64,000 nt of DNA from Dehalococcoidia bacterium. GTDB taxonomy: Bacteria > Chloroflexota > Dehalococcoidia > Bin125. Numbering within the stretch: the first letter of the stretch is position 1; every line of letters begins with the position of its first letter. Below are positions 16,881-24,832 of the stretch, piece by piece. The DNA lies in the NCBI GenBank assembly GCA_022826965.1, contig JAJDTU010000001.1, positions 248,001 through 312,000 on the forward strand, read 5' to 3'. The translations under genes and the position numbers were made by a program. The notes under the pieces are model-generated. The model had not been told where the DNA came from, made no database searches, and saw nothing but the letters and a program-made list of their open reading frames with translations.

Positions 16881-19085
16881 GTGACCGAATCGGCTGAGTC
16901 CAAGCGCAAGACCAGCGCGACATCGACAGGCAAGCGGGTCTCGGCCCTGGCCATTCCCGCCTGGTTGCCGCTCGGCGGCATCCTGCTCGTCTCCGGCGCC
17001 GAGACCGTCCGCGTGACCGGCGCGCACCGCGAACTCTTCTTCAACATCGATCACTTCTGGGTGCTCTACATGCTGCTCCCGTTCGTGATCGGGATCATCG
17101 TGTACGGCCTCGTCCGCCGTTCACGCGTCTGGAGACTGGGCAAGCCCAGCTTCAACTTCGACAACATGCCCCAACGCCTGGCCCGGGTGCTCAAGGGTGG
17201 CGCCGGTACCGAGCGGGTGCTCAGCGACCCGTACTCAGGCGTGATGCACCTGTGCATCATGACCTCGATGATCGTGCTCTTCCTCGTGACGGCGCTGCTC
17301 GCGATCGACGACTACATCCCTGTCGACATCCTCGTCGGTCCGCGCTACCTCGGTTACTCGCTGGTCGCTGACATCTTCGGCCTGGTCGGCATCGTCGGCG
17401 TCGCCATGGCCATCGCCCATCGCTGGGTCCGACCGCGCACCGCCTGGTTGCCGACCTGGGAAGACTGGCTGATCCTCGGCGGCCTCGGCATGCTGCTGGT
17501 CACCGGCTTTATCGTCGAGGGTCTGCGCATTCACACCTCCGAAATCGACGTGCATCCCGAGTGGTCGTACTGGTCGCCGGTCGGCTACGTCGTCGCGCTG
17601 ATGTTCTCCGGCGTCAGGATCTCCGCTGCGCTCGACATCCACACCACCTTCTGGTGGATCCACATGGTCGGCGCCCTCTCCTGGATCACATTGCTCGGCT
17701 ACTCGAAGCTCAACCACCTCGTGCTCGCACCGGCCAACGCCTTCCTCAAGCGCACGTCCGCACCGGGCAAGCTCGACATGATCGAGAACATCGAGGAACA
17801 GGAACACTTCGGCGTCTCCCAGCTCGAGCATTTCACCATGAAGCAGATCTTCGAACTCGACGTCTGCGTGCGCTGCGGCCGCTGCACCGACAACTGCCCG
17901 GCCGACATCGCCGGCCAGCCGCTCTCGCCGATGCACATCATCCAGGACCTCAAGTCCTACGCCACCTCCGTCGGTGAACAGAAGGTCGCCAACCTCGTCC
18001 AGGGCAACGACCTCAACTTCGGCCTTGACGATGAGGCGCCCATGGTCGGCGGCGTCGTGCGCGACGAGTCACTCTGGGCCTGCCGCACCTGTGGGGCCTG
18101 CGTCGAGGCCTGCCCGGTCTTCATCGAACACGTGCCCACGATCGTCGACATGCGGCGTTCGTTGGTCATGGAAGAAGCCCGCATGCCCGACACCGTCCAG
18201 GGCACCCTCGAAACGCTCGAACGCCAGGGTCACCCCTGGCGCGGCACGCCGTACACGCGCGAGTCATGGATGGAAGGCTTTGAGGACCAGGTCCCCGAAT
18301 GGACCGGCGAACAGGACTACCTCTACTTCGTCGGTTGCACCGGCGCGTTCGTCGATCGCGCCCAGGAGATCACCCGCTCGGTCGTCTCGCTGCTGCGCGA
18401 GGCCGATGTCTCGTTCGGCGTCATCAAGGGGATGGAATCCTGCAACGGCGACCCGGCCCGGCGGCTGGGCCACGAGTATCTCTACCAGATCCTCGCCGAG
18501 GGCCTGATCGAGCTCTTCAACGAGACCGGCGTCAACGACGAGCAGAAGACGGTCATTACCCATTGTCCGCACTGCTTCAATACCTTCCTCAACGAGTACC
18601 CGGACATGGGCGCGAAGTTCCAGGTCATCCATCACACGCAATTGCTTGAGCAGCTCGTCGACGAGGGCCGCTTGGTTCCGAGCGCTGACGTGCCCGAGCA
18701 GACCATCACCTACCACGACAGCTGTTACCTCGGCCGTCACAACGACATCTTCGAAGCCCCGCGCCGAATCCTCGAGCAGGTACCCAACGTCACCCTGATC
18801 GAAATGCCCCGCAACCGCGAGCAAGGACTCTGCTGCGGAGCCGGCGGCGGCAACATGTGGATGGAGGAGCAGGGCAAGAGCCGCGTCAACGAGGTCCGCG
18901 TTGAGGAAGCCGTCGCCACCGGAGCCGAAGCCGCCTGCACAGCCTGCCCCTTCTGCATCCAGATGTTCGACTCCGGCATCGGAACCGTGCAATTGGACGT
19001 CGAGGACGAAGACAAGCTCAAGGTGCTGGACGTGGCGGAGTTACTGCAGGCGGCGGCCGTTTCCGAGAGGCAGGCAGATGCCTAG
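16881..19085 (+). CDS. Membrane Fe-S/CCG oxidoreductase, EtfAB:(mena)quinone oxidoreductase-like (EMO)
   Basis: A 734-residue fusion from the GTG at 16881 (GGGGG about 6 nt upstream; a TTG at 16848 is the weaker option). The first ~300 residues hold about six membrane helices of the nitrate-reductase-gamma/cytochrome-b type. Two 4Fe-4S motifs follow (C329-x2-C332-x2-C335-x3-C339 and C401-x2-C404-x2-C407-x3-C411), then two cysteine-rich CCG-type domains, the second with C-C-G-A-G-G-G-N. This is the architecture described for EtfAB:menaquinone oxidoreductases, and etfBA follow in the same operon. It should pass acyl-CoA dehydrogenase electrons from ETF to the quinone pool. Confidence 0.88.
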   Translation: MTESAESKRKTSATSTGKRVSALAIPAWLPLGGILLVSGAETVRVTGAHRELFFNIDHFWVLYMLLPFVIGIIVYGLVRRSRVWRLGKPSFNFDNMPQRLARVLKGGAGTERVLSDPYSGVMHLCIMTSMIVLFLVTALLAIDDYIPVDILVGPRYLGYSLVADIFGLVGIVGVAMAIAHRWVRPRTAWLPTWEDWLILGGLGMLLVTGFIVEGLRIHTSEIDVHPEWSYWSPVGYVVALMFSGVRISAALDIHTTFWWIHMVGALSWITLLGYSKLNHLVLAPANAFLKRTSAPGKLDMIENIEEQEHFGVSQLEHFTMKQIFELDVCVRCGRCTDNCPADIAGQPLSPMHIIQDLKSYATSVGEQKVANLVQGNDLNFGLDDEAPMVGGVVRDESLWACRTCGACVEACPVFIEHVPTIVDMRRSLVMEEARMPDTVQGTLETLERQGHPWRGTPYTRESWMEGFEDQVPEWTGEQDYLYFVGCTGAFVDRAQEITRSVVSLLREADVSFGVIKGMESCNGDPARRLGHEYLYQILAEGLIELFNETGVNDEQKTVITHCPHCFNTFLNEYPDMGAKFQVIHHTQLLEQLVDEGRLVPSADVPEQTITYHDSCYLGRHNDIFEAPRRILEQVPNVTLIEMPRNREQGLCCGAGGGNMWMEEQGKSRVNEVRVEEAVATGAEAACTACPFCIQMFDSGIGTVQLDVEDEDKLKVLDVAELLQAAAVSERQADA

Positions 19086-19105
19086 ACTGGAATCTGGGAT
19101 TCTGA

Positions 19106-19480
19106 ATGTCGTCACCTGAACCCGAACCCACCGCGCGCGAGATTGCGCAACGAACCCGCTCGCGGTTGCCGAGTTCGCAGACCGGGAGTGAGCGTCGCAT
19201 TTCCGATGCACTCGTTGACCCACTCGCTCCCGAACTCCACTCCCTCCGTCGCCGCATCGGCGGAGTCGAGCAACGCTTGAGCGAGCACATCGACGGAGTC
19301 GAGCAACGCTTGAGCGAGCGCATCGACGGAGTCGAGGACCGGTTGAACGGTCGCATCGACGGACTCGATGCGAAGATTGACCGCCTTGGAGAACACGTGA
19401 TCGACCGGCTCGGCGAGATGAACGCCAAGGTTGACCGGCTGCTCAGCAGAACTGACAACGGTCAAGCCCCGAGCCGCTGA
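19106..19480 (+). CDS. Small hendecad-repeat coiled-coil protein
   Basis: A 124-residue protein whose C-terminal half is an 11-residue repeat (R-I-D-G-V-E-Q-R-L-S-E type) repeated four times and then decaying into a further helix. Such hendecads form right-handed coiled coils. The N-terminal ~45 residues are disordered-looking and Pro/Ser-rich. There is no membrane segment. It lies between the membrane oxidoreductase and etfB, so it may be a scaffold or assembly factor, but it could also be an unrelated insertion. Confidence 0.65.
   Translation: MSSPEPEPTAREIAQRTRSRLPSSQTGSERRISDALVDPLAPELHSLRRRIGGVEQRLSEHIDGVEQRLSERIDGVEDRLNGRIDGLDAKIDRLGEHVIDRLGEMNAKVDRLLSRTDNGQAPSR
19253..19384 (+). repeat. 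Four tandem 33-nt units coding for 11-residue repeats
   Basis: Units begin at 19253, 19286, 19319 and 19352. Units 1 and 2 are identical except at a few bases, while unit 4 has diverged. The period is exactly 33 nt so the frame is kept, consistent with expansion by slippage. Confidence 0.9.
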
Positions 19481-19628
19481 GTAAATGACGGGCCAGAGCG
19501 CGTCATTCTGTATTCCATCTGACTGCCCGAGTACGGCGGCGGCGACACAATAGCCAATTGGACGCGCGACCAGATTCCCGTCCGGCTGAAACCGCTTCGA
19601 GCTCTTCTTTTGAGTCAGTGAGGAACCG

Positions 19629-20432
19629 ATGGATGTCATCGTCTGCGTGAAGCAGATTCCCGACCCCGAAACGCCCGCCGCCGCCTTCAAGGTCGACGAG
19701 GCCGCCATGCAGGTGCTGCCGGCCCAGGGCATCTCGCCCGTCATCTCCCCCTTCGACGCCCAGGCCGTCGAGGCCGCCCTGAGAATCAAGGACGCCTCCG
19801 GAGACGGCACAGTCAACATCATCTCGCTCGGACCCGACTCCGCGCGCGACGCGATCAAGCACTCGCTCGCCATGGGCGCCGACGAGGGCTACCACCTCAA
19901 GGACGACGCCTTTGAAGGTGGTGACGCCTGGACGATCGCACTCGCCCTGTCCAAGGCGATCCAACACCTCGGCGTGCCCGATGTGCTGATCTTCGGCCGG
20001 CAGGCCGCTGACTGGGACCAGGGCACCGTGGGCAGCATCGTCGCCGAGCTGCTCGACCTGCCCTCCGCGACCGTCCTCCGCGCCGTCGAGTTGAGCGGCG
20101 ACAGTATCACCGTCTCTCGCGTGGTCGCCGACGGCTTCGAAAACATCGAGCTATCGACGCCCTGTGTCCTGACCATCTCCAATGAGTTCGGCGATCCGCG
20201 CTACCCGCAGCTCCGCCAGATCATGCAGGCCGCGCGCAAGCAGGTCACCGAGCTGACAGCCGCAGACCTCGGACTCGACGCATCGGAGGTCGGCTCCGCA
20301 GGCTCACGCATCCAGATGCATGCCCTCTTCCAGCCGACCAGCGATGTCGAAGTCGAAATCATCGAGGGCGACAGCCCCGAAGAGAAGGCCGCTGGCCTCG
20401 TCAACGCCCTCCGCGAAGCCAAGATTCTCTAG
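19629..20432 (+). CDS. etfB: Electron transfer flavoprotein beta subunit
   Basis: A 267-residue EtfB: it begins M-D-V-I-V-C-V-K-Q-I-P-D-P-E, has the A-L-R-I-K-D and S-L-G-P-D-S-A-R-D-A-I blocks, G-A-D-E-G-Y, and G-R-Q-A-A-D-W-D-Q-G-T-V-G, all family hallmarks around the AMP or second FAD site. GAGGAACCG precedes the ATG. It partners EtfA 80 nt downstream; a dispersed repeat is inserted between them. Electrons presumably come from acyl-CoA dehydrogenases outside the window and go to the membrane oxidoreductase upstream. Confidence 0.95.
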   Translation: MDVIVCVKQIPDPETPAAAFKVDEAAMQVLPAQGISPVISPFDAQAVEAALRIKDASGDGTVNIISLGPDSARDAIKHSLAMGADEGYHLKDDAFEGGDAWTIALALSKAIQHLGVPDVLIFGRQAADWDQGTVGSIVAELLDLPSATVLRAVELSGDSITVSRVVADGFENIELSTPCVLTISNEFGDPRYPQLRQIMQAARKQVTELTAADLGLDASEVGSAGSRIQMHALFQPTSDVEVEIIEGDSPEEKAAGLVNALREAKIL

Positions 20433-20442
20433 TAGTCTCAAG

Positions 20443-20482
20443 CGCTCCCCCCTGGGGAGCTGTCCCGAAGGGACTGAGGGGG
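20443..20482. repeat. Dispersed palindromic repeat, family B, inside the etfB-etfA gap
   Basis: GCTCCCCCCTGGGGAGC hairpin followed by TGTCCCGAAGGGACTGAGGGGGC. It is related to family A by layout (C/G hairpin, second small hairpin, G-run) but has a different core. It lies 11 nt after the etfB stop and 31 nt before the etfA ATG. Confidence 0.8.
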
Positions 20483-20513
20483 CCGCCCCTCAACGCAACG
20501 AAGGAACCGACCT

Positions 20514-21488
20514 ATGGCCTCCATCCTCGTCTTTGGCGAATCCGACGACGCCGGCCTGACCGCACCGACCCTCGAAATGCTCGGCGCAGCCTCGCGCCTC
20601 AGCGGCGACCTTGGCGGCGGCGTCGCCCTCGCCTTGATCGGCACAGCTCTGGCCGACGCTGCATCCGCCGCCGGACCGGCGGGCGCCGACACCGTCTACA
20701 CCGCCGACTCCGAGTCGTTCGCGTCGTACCAGACCGACAGCTACCTGCCCGTCGCGCAGGGCATCGTCGAGCAGGACTCACCCTCCGTCGTGCTGATGTC
20801 GCAATCGAGCATGGGCCGCGACCTCGCGCCGCGTCTCGCCACCCGACTCGGCACCGCCGCAATCATGGACTCGCTCGGGCTGGAAGTCGACGGCGATCGT
20901 GTCAAGGCCACGCGGAGCTGCTACGGCGGCAACGCGCGACAGGTCGTCACGGTCCAGACCGATCCACAGGTCATCACCGTCCGTCCCAAATCTCAGGACC
21001 CGCTGGAGGCGGACGACGCCCGCTCCCCTGACGTCATCGCGGTCGACGTGGCCGAGCCAACGCTGCGGGCCAGGACCACGGGCAAGGAACAGGCCGAGTC
21101 CGAGGGTATCCGCCTCGAGGACGCCGAGATCGTTGTCTCCGGTGGTCGCGGACTGGGCGGACCGGAAGCCTTCGCCGACCTCGAGAGCCTCGCCGGCGTG
21201 CTCACCGCCGCCGTCGGCTCCTCGCGAGCGGCCTGCGACCTCGGCTGGTACCCGCCCTCGCAGCAGGTCGGACTGACTGGAACGGTCGTCTCACCGACGC
21301 TCTACGTCGCAATCGCCATCTCCGGCGCGAGCCAGCACATGGCTGGCTGCGGAGGCTCGAAGAACATCGTCGCGATCAACAAGGATCCCGACGCGCCAAT
21401 CTTCAGCTTCTCCCGATTCGGCATCGTCGACGATTACAAGAAGGTCCTGCCCGCCCTCGAAGCCGCCTTCGCCGAAGCCCTCGACTAG
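20514..21488 (+). CDS. etfA: Electron transfer flavoprotein alpha subunit
   Basis: A 324-residue EtfA. The C-terminal FAD-binding domain is clear: [45 protein letters not shown], and N-K-D-P-D-A-P-I-F. The ATG is preceded by GAAGGAACC. It completes the oxidoreductase-coiled coil-EtfB-EtfA operon. Sequence alone does not show whether the ETF is of the bifurcating type. Confidence 0.95.
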   Translation: MASILVFGESDDAGLTAPTLEMLGAASRLSGDLGGGVALALIGTALADAASAAGPAGADTVYTADSESFASYQTDSYLPVAQGIVEQDSPSVVLMSQSSMGRDLAPRLATRLGTAAIMDSLGLEVDGDRVKATRSCYGGNARQVVTVQTDPQVITVRPKSQDPLEADDARSPDVIAVDVAEPTLRARTTGKEQAESEGIRLEDAEIVVSGGRGLGGPEAFADLESLAGVLTAAVGSSRAACDLGWYPPSQQVGLTGTVVSPTLYVAIAISGASQHMAGCGGSKNIVAINKDPDAPIFSFSRFGIVDDYKKVLPALEAAFAEALD

Positions 21489-21679
21489 CGGAACCAACCA
21501 GGTAACTGTCCGGCGGGCTCCCAACAGGGTCGACCCTGGTGGTCGCCTTCCGCATCTTCGCCCAAGAAGAGGTTCCCCCGAACTGGGAGGACGCTGCCTA
21601 GTTCAGACTGGGCAGCCACGAGAGCCTGCCCCTGCACATGGGGGCGCCGCCCGACAGTTCGTTGGGCCGAGATTGCGGG

Positions 21680-22174
21680 CTACACGCCCTGTGTTTTGCG
21701 CCAGGTGCGGATCTGGCCGGCGTGTTCCATCTCATGCTCGATCAAGCCGTCGACCAGTTCGTTGACCGAGATCTCGGTCTCATCGATCGACAACGTCTTC
21801 TCGTCTCGCTCTTCGTCGGTCAGTTGACTGACCCGGTTCGCCATCGTGTCGCGAATCGAGCGAAGCATGTTCAGCAAGTCGTCGAGCGGGCGCCCCGCCC
21901 AGTCTCCCGGTGCGGCGTCGTTGATCTCACGCTCGGTCGGGAACGGACCAACAGGCATACCTGCGACCGAGCGCTCCAGCGCGTTCACGGCCCAGGCATC
22001 CCAGCCGACCAGATGAGCGAGGCAGTCGCGGACGCTCCAGCTTCCGACGACATTGGGGATATCGAATGCCTCCGCCCTCAGCCCTTCAACCGCTTCCAAC
22101 AGGCAAGTGCGACCATCGGTGCAATCAATCGTGTCGGACTTGATTCCTTCCGACCTGTCAGTAGCAACCATCAA
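21680..22174 (-). CDS. DinB-superfamily (maleylpyruvate isomerase-like) protein
   Basis: A 164-residue four-helix-bundle protein. G-S-W-S-V-R-D-C-L-A-H-L-V-G-W-D and the late H-E-M-E-H-A-G-Q-I supply the three His of the DinB metal triad. Family members are metal-dependent thiol transferases or isomerases using mycothiol, bacillithiol or glutathione, or are of unknown function. The N-terminal ~20 residues are variable, so the exact start is uncertain. It converges on etfA. Confidence 0.8.
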   Translation of the reverse strand: MMVATDRSEGIKSDTIDCTDGRTCLLEAVEGLRAEAFDIPNVVGSWSVRDCLAHLVGWDAWAVNALERSVAGMPVGPFPTEREINDAAPGDWAGRPLDDLLNMLRSIRDTMANRVSQLTDEERDEKTLSIDETEISVNELVDGLIEHEMEHAGQIRTWRKTQGV

Positions 22175-22546
22175 TGGCTCCCCACATGCTCGTCAACGGC
22201 GCAGTGAACTGTGTCGTTCGGAGTGCGCGGTGGTTGCGCGCTGCGCCTGTCGGATTCCGAGAGCAGCAGCCGCCGATTTCGTCAATTGGTTGTTAACCCT
22301 AGCAATCTGGTAGGAGGCGTCCTGCTGACTGTGATACACAACACATCCCCCACCATCTATCTCCCGATCATCTGCCCGGCGAACGCCGGTTGACCGGTTT
22401 CGGCCACAGCAATAGCCTGAGCCCTCAGCGTGCGTCCGCGTGGCCAGTTGCCCAGCCACCCGCCCTCAGCCTGAACGAGGGTCGGTAATCGGTCAGTTGG
22501 TAGAGGCGGCTGGACGACGCCACACATGCGGAGACGCGAACCGACC
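22175..22546. other. Intergenic stretch before coaE; nothing firmly identified
   Basis: These 372 nt separate the divergent DinB-like and coaE genes and presumably hold both promoters. There is an AT-richer patch around 22288-22370 with GTTAACC and TGATACACAACACA. A stretch near 22485-22510 looks superficially like a tRNA D-arm but has no matching acceptor stem or T-arm. No gene is supported. Confidence 0.4.
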
Positions 22547-23143
22547 ATGCGCTCGATTGGACTCACCGGCGGCATCGCCTCGGGCAAATCGACCGTCGTC
22601 AACCAGCTCCGTGAACTCGGGGCCGCTACGATCGACGCTGACCTCCTCGGTCATCAGACCTATGAACCTGGCACCGATACCTTCCATCAGGTCGTCGCCG
22701 CGTTCGGTGACGACCTTGTCGCCGATGATGGCACGATCGACCGCAGCAAGCTCGGGCCCAAGGTGTTCGGTCACCCGGACGGCATGAAGCGCCTGACCGA
22801 CATCGTCTGGCCCGGCATCCGAGCGCTCGCCGAGGCGGAGTTGGAGCGGCTGGCCGCTGACGGAACCGGCGTCGCTGTGCTCGAAGCCGCGGTCATGATC
22901 GAAGCCGGCTGGCAGGATCTCGTTGACGAGGTCTGGGTCGTCGCTGTCAGCCGCGATACGGCGCGCGAGCGATTGATGGCTCGCAACAACTTCTCCGCCG
23001 AAGAGGCGGACAAGCGGATCGATTCACAGATCACCAACGACGAGCGGCTCAAGCACGCCGATGTCATGATCTCAAACGACTGCAGCATGGAGGTCGCCGC
23101 TGAGCGGGTCGCCCGCGCCTGGGCCGGGATGCAGTCCCAATAG
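22547..23143 (+). CDS. coaE: Dephospho-CoA kinase
   Basis: A 198-residue P-loop kinase that phosphorylates the 3'-hydroxyl of dephospho-CoA, the last step of CoA synthesis. M-R-S-I-G-L-T-G-G-I-A-S-G-K-S-T gives the Walker A at 8-16; D-A-D and the lid region Q-x-x-x-E/D (with R-D-T-A-R-E-R-L and R-I-D-S-Q) follow. The ATG at 22547 is chosen over an upstream in-frame ATG at 22526 because it begins exactly at the kinase domain. CoA supply matches the CoA-thioester chemistry in the rest of the window. Confidence 0.93.
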   Translation: MRSIGLTGGIASGKSTVVNQLRELGAATIDADLLGHQTYEPGTDTFHQVVAAFGDDLVADDGTIDRSKLGPKVFGHPDGMKRLTDIVWPGIRALAEAELERLAADGTGVAVLEAAVMIEAGWQDLVDEVWVVAVSRDTARERLMARNNFSAEEADKRIDSQITNDERLKHADVMISNDCSMEVAAERVARAWAGMQSQ

Positions 23144-23232
23144 CGTCGAGCAATAGGCTGGAACCACAGACCACCATCACCATTTGTGCACACACTCGCC
23201 GCTGACGATGCGGCAGAGCGGGAGAGCGTTTG

Positions 23233-24129
23233 ATGACCACTGCCACCGGACCGATCACCGAATACCGTAGCTGGGCTGTTGAGGAATACCGAGCCGAAGA
23301 AGAGCCGTACTATGTGCCGGTTTCGGATGAAGTCGAAGTCTTCGAGGCGGCCTGGAACAACAAGATTCCAGTGCTGCTGAAGGGACCGACCGGCTGCGGC
23401 AAGACCCGGTTCGTTGAGTACATGGCCTACCACCTCAACCGCCCGCTCGCCGTCGTCCGCGATGGCAGGGCCGAGGTCGAGTCCGAGTCCAACCTGCCGC
23501 TCGTCACCGTCGCCTGCCACGAGGACTTGACTGCCTCCGACCTCGTCGGCCGATACCTGCTCGAAGGCAACGAGACCGTCTGGATCGACGGACCGCTCAC
23601 GCGCGCCGTCAAGGCCGGCGCCATCTGCTACCTCGACGAGGTCGTCGAAGCGCGCAAGGACACCACCGTCCTGATTCACCCGCTCACTGACCACCGCCGC
23701 ATCCTGCCGGTCGAGAAGAAGTCGCAGCTCCTCCAGGCGCGCGACGGCTTCCTGCTCGTGATCTCCTTCAACCCCGGCTACCAGTCGGCGCTCAAGGACC
23801 TCAAGCAGTCGACCCGACAGCGTTTCGTCGCGGTCGAGTTCGACTACCCGCCGCGCGAGACCGAGGCGGAAATCGTCCAGCACGAGGCCGAGTGCAGCCC
23901 CGAGGTTGCCCTCAATCTCGCCAAGATGGCCGAGAAGATTCGCAACCTGCGCGAACACGGCCTCGCCGAAGGCGCCTCCACGCGCCTGCTGATCTACGCC
24001 GGCCGTATGATTGCCGCCGGCGTCTCTCCGCGCCGAGCCTGCCAGGTCTCCATCGTCTGGCCGCTGACCGATGACGGAGAAGTGCAGCGCTCGATCGAGG
24101 AAGTCGTCTCCTCGATCTTCGAGGACTAG
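23233..24129 (+). CDS. MoxR-type AAA+ ATPase (CbbQ/NirQ/NorQ-like)
   Basis: A 298-residue AAA+ ATPase: Walker A G-P-T-G-C-G-K-T (51-58), Walker B around I-C-Y-L-D-E-V near 137, and a typical sensor region S-F-N-P-G-Y-Q. The family remodels metalloenzymes together with a VWA partner (CbbO/NorD). Here the VWA partner lies two genes downstream with the same strand. The ATG at 23233 follows GGGAGAGCG. No RuBisCO, NO reductase or methanol dehydrogenase is in the window, so the client is unknown. Confidence 0.9.
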   Translation: MTTATGPITEYRSWAVEEYRAEEEPYYVPVSDEVEVFEAAWNNKIPVLLKGPTGCGKTRFVEYMAYHLNRPLAVVRDGRAEVESESNLPLVTVACHEDLTASDLVGRYLLEGNETVWIDGPLTRAVKAGAICYLDEVVEARKDTTVLIHPLTDHRRILPVEKKSQLLQARDGFLLVISFNPGYQSALKDLKQSTRQRFVAVEFDYPPRETEAEIVQHEAECSPEVALNLAKMAEKIRNLREHGLAEGASTRLLIYAGRMIAAGVSPRRACQVSIVWPLTDDGEVQRSIEEVVSSIFED

Positions 24130-24147
24130 GACCGGACCCGGCGTCCA

Positions 24148-24723
24148 GTGCGGATCGGCATCGTCTCCGACATTCACTGCAACGCGGCGGCGCTCGATCG
24201 CGCCGTCGAGCAAATGGGCGACATCGACGAACTGCTCTGCGCCGGCGACGCCTGCTACCAGTACCGCTTCTCCAACGACGTCGCCGAGCGGCTCAAGCAG
24301 TTCGGCGGTCGCTACGTGCTCGGCAACCACGAGGAGATCCTGCTGTCTGAGGCGGGAGCACGCGCCCAGGCTTCGGCCAGCGTGGACAAATCTCTGTTGG
24401 AATGGACCCGCGATCAGCCGTATCTGATCCGCACCGAGCTCGGCTCGAAGAAGCTGCTCATGTTCCATGCCACGCCTTGGGCGCCGTACCGCGACTACCT
24501 GTTTCCGCACGATCCGCAGCTCCAGCGGCTGGCCGAAGAAGAAGCCGATTTCATCATCTACGGGCACACCCACGCACCGTTGGTCAAGCGAATCGGCGGC
24601 GCGTTGATCGTGAACCCCGGCTCAGCCGGCGAAATGCGAGGGACAGAGCAGGTCCTGACCTATGCTGTGCTGGATACCTCAGATGATCACGCCGAGATCC
24701 ACGAGATCCGCCTGACGCAGTGA
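24148..24723 (+). CDS. YfcE/calcineurin-like metallophosphoesterase
   Basis: A 191-residue phosphoesterase with a GTG start 18 nt after the MoxR stop. Metal-binding motifs occur in order: D8-x-H10 (V-S-D-I-H-C-N), A-G-D, L-G-N-H-E, a lone H in F-H-A-T-P, and G-H-T-H (Y-G-H-T-H-A-P). These small enzymes act on phosphodiesters or phosphomonoesters. Placement inside a MoxR-VWA pair is unusual and suggests co-expression. Confidence 0.9.
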   Translation: MRIGIVSDIHCNAAALDRAVEQMGDIDELLCAGDACYQYRFSNDVAERLKQFGGRYVLGNHEEILLSEAGARAQASASVDKSLLEWTRDQPYLIRTELGSKKLLMFHATPWAPYRDYLFPHDPQLQRLAEEEADFIIYGHTHAPLVKRIGGALIVNPGSAGEMRGTEQVLTYAVLDTSDDHAEIHEIRLTQ

Positions 24724-24740
24724 TGCGCAGTAATCCGCAT

Positions 24741-24789
24741 GCTCCCCCCGCGCAGCGGGGGGAGATGTCACGGAGTGACAGAGGGGGGC
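24741..24789. repeat. Dispersed palindromic repeat, family A/B hybrid (copy 4)
   Basis: The 5' half (GCTCCCCCCGCGCAGCGGGGGGAGATG) matches family A, while the 3' half (TCACGGAGTGACAGAGGGGGGC) matches the tail of the repeat at 42551. It lies in the gap between the phosphoesterase and the giant VWA gene. Confidence 0.8.
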
Positions 24790-24832
24790 CGCTCCCGAGA
24801 CCGGTCCCAAGCCCCCTCGAAACGAGACGCCC

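Noticed and set aside
21541-21600. Gene remnant between etfA and the DinB-like gene
   Set aside because: A short frame (ending N-W-E-D-A-A) precedes a TAG, but it has no start, no homology I recognise and is too short to support.
22485-22515. tRNA-like D-arm stretch upstream of coaE
   Set aside because: GGTCAGTTGGTAGAGGC resembles a tRNA D-arm, but no acceptor stem or T-arm (GGTTCGAATCC-like) follows at the right distance.
22771-24573. 600-codon minus-strand frame opposite coaE, the MoxR ATPase and the phosphoesterase
   Set aside because: It is antisense to three genes with clear motifs (P-loops, metal motifs); composition is typical of a shadow frame.
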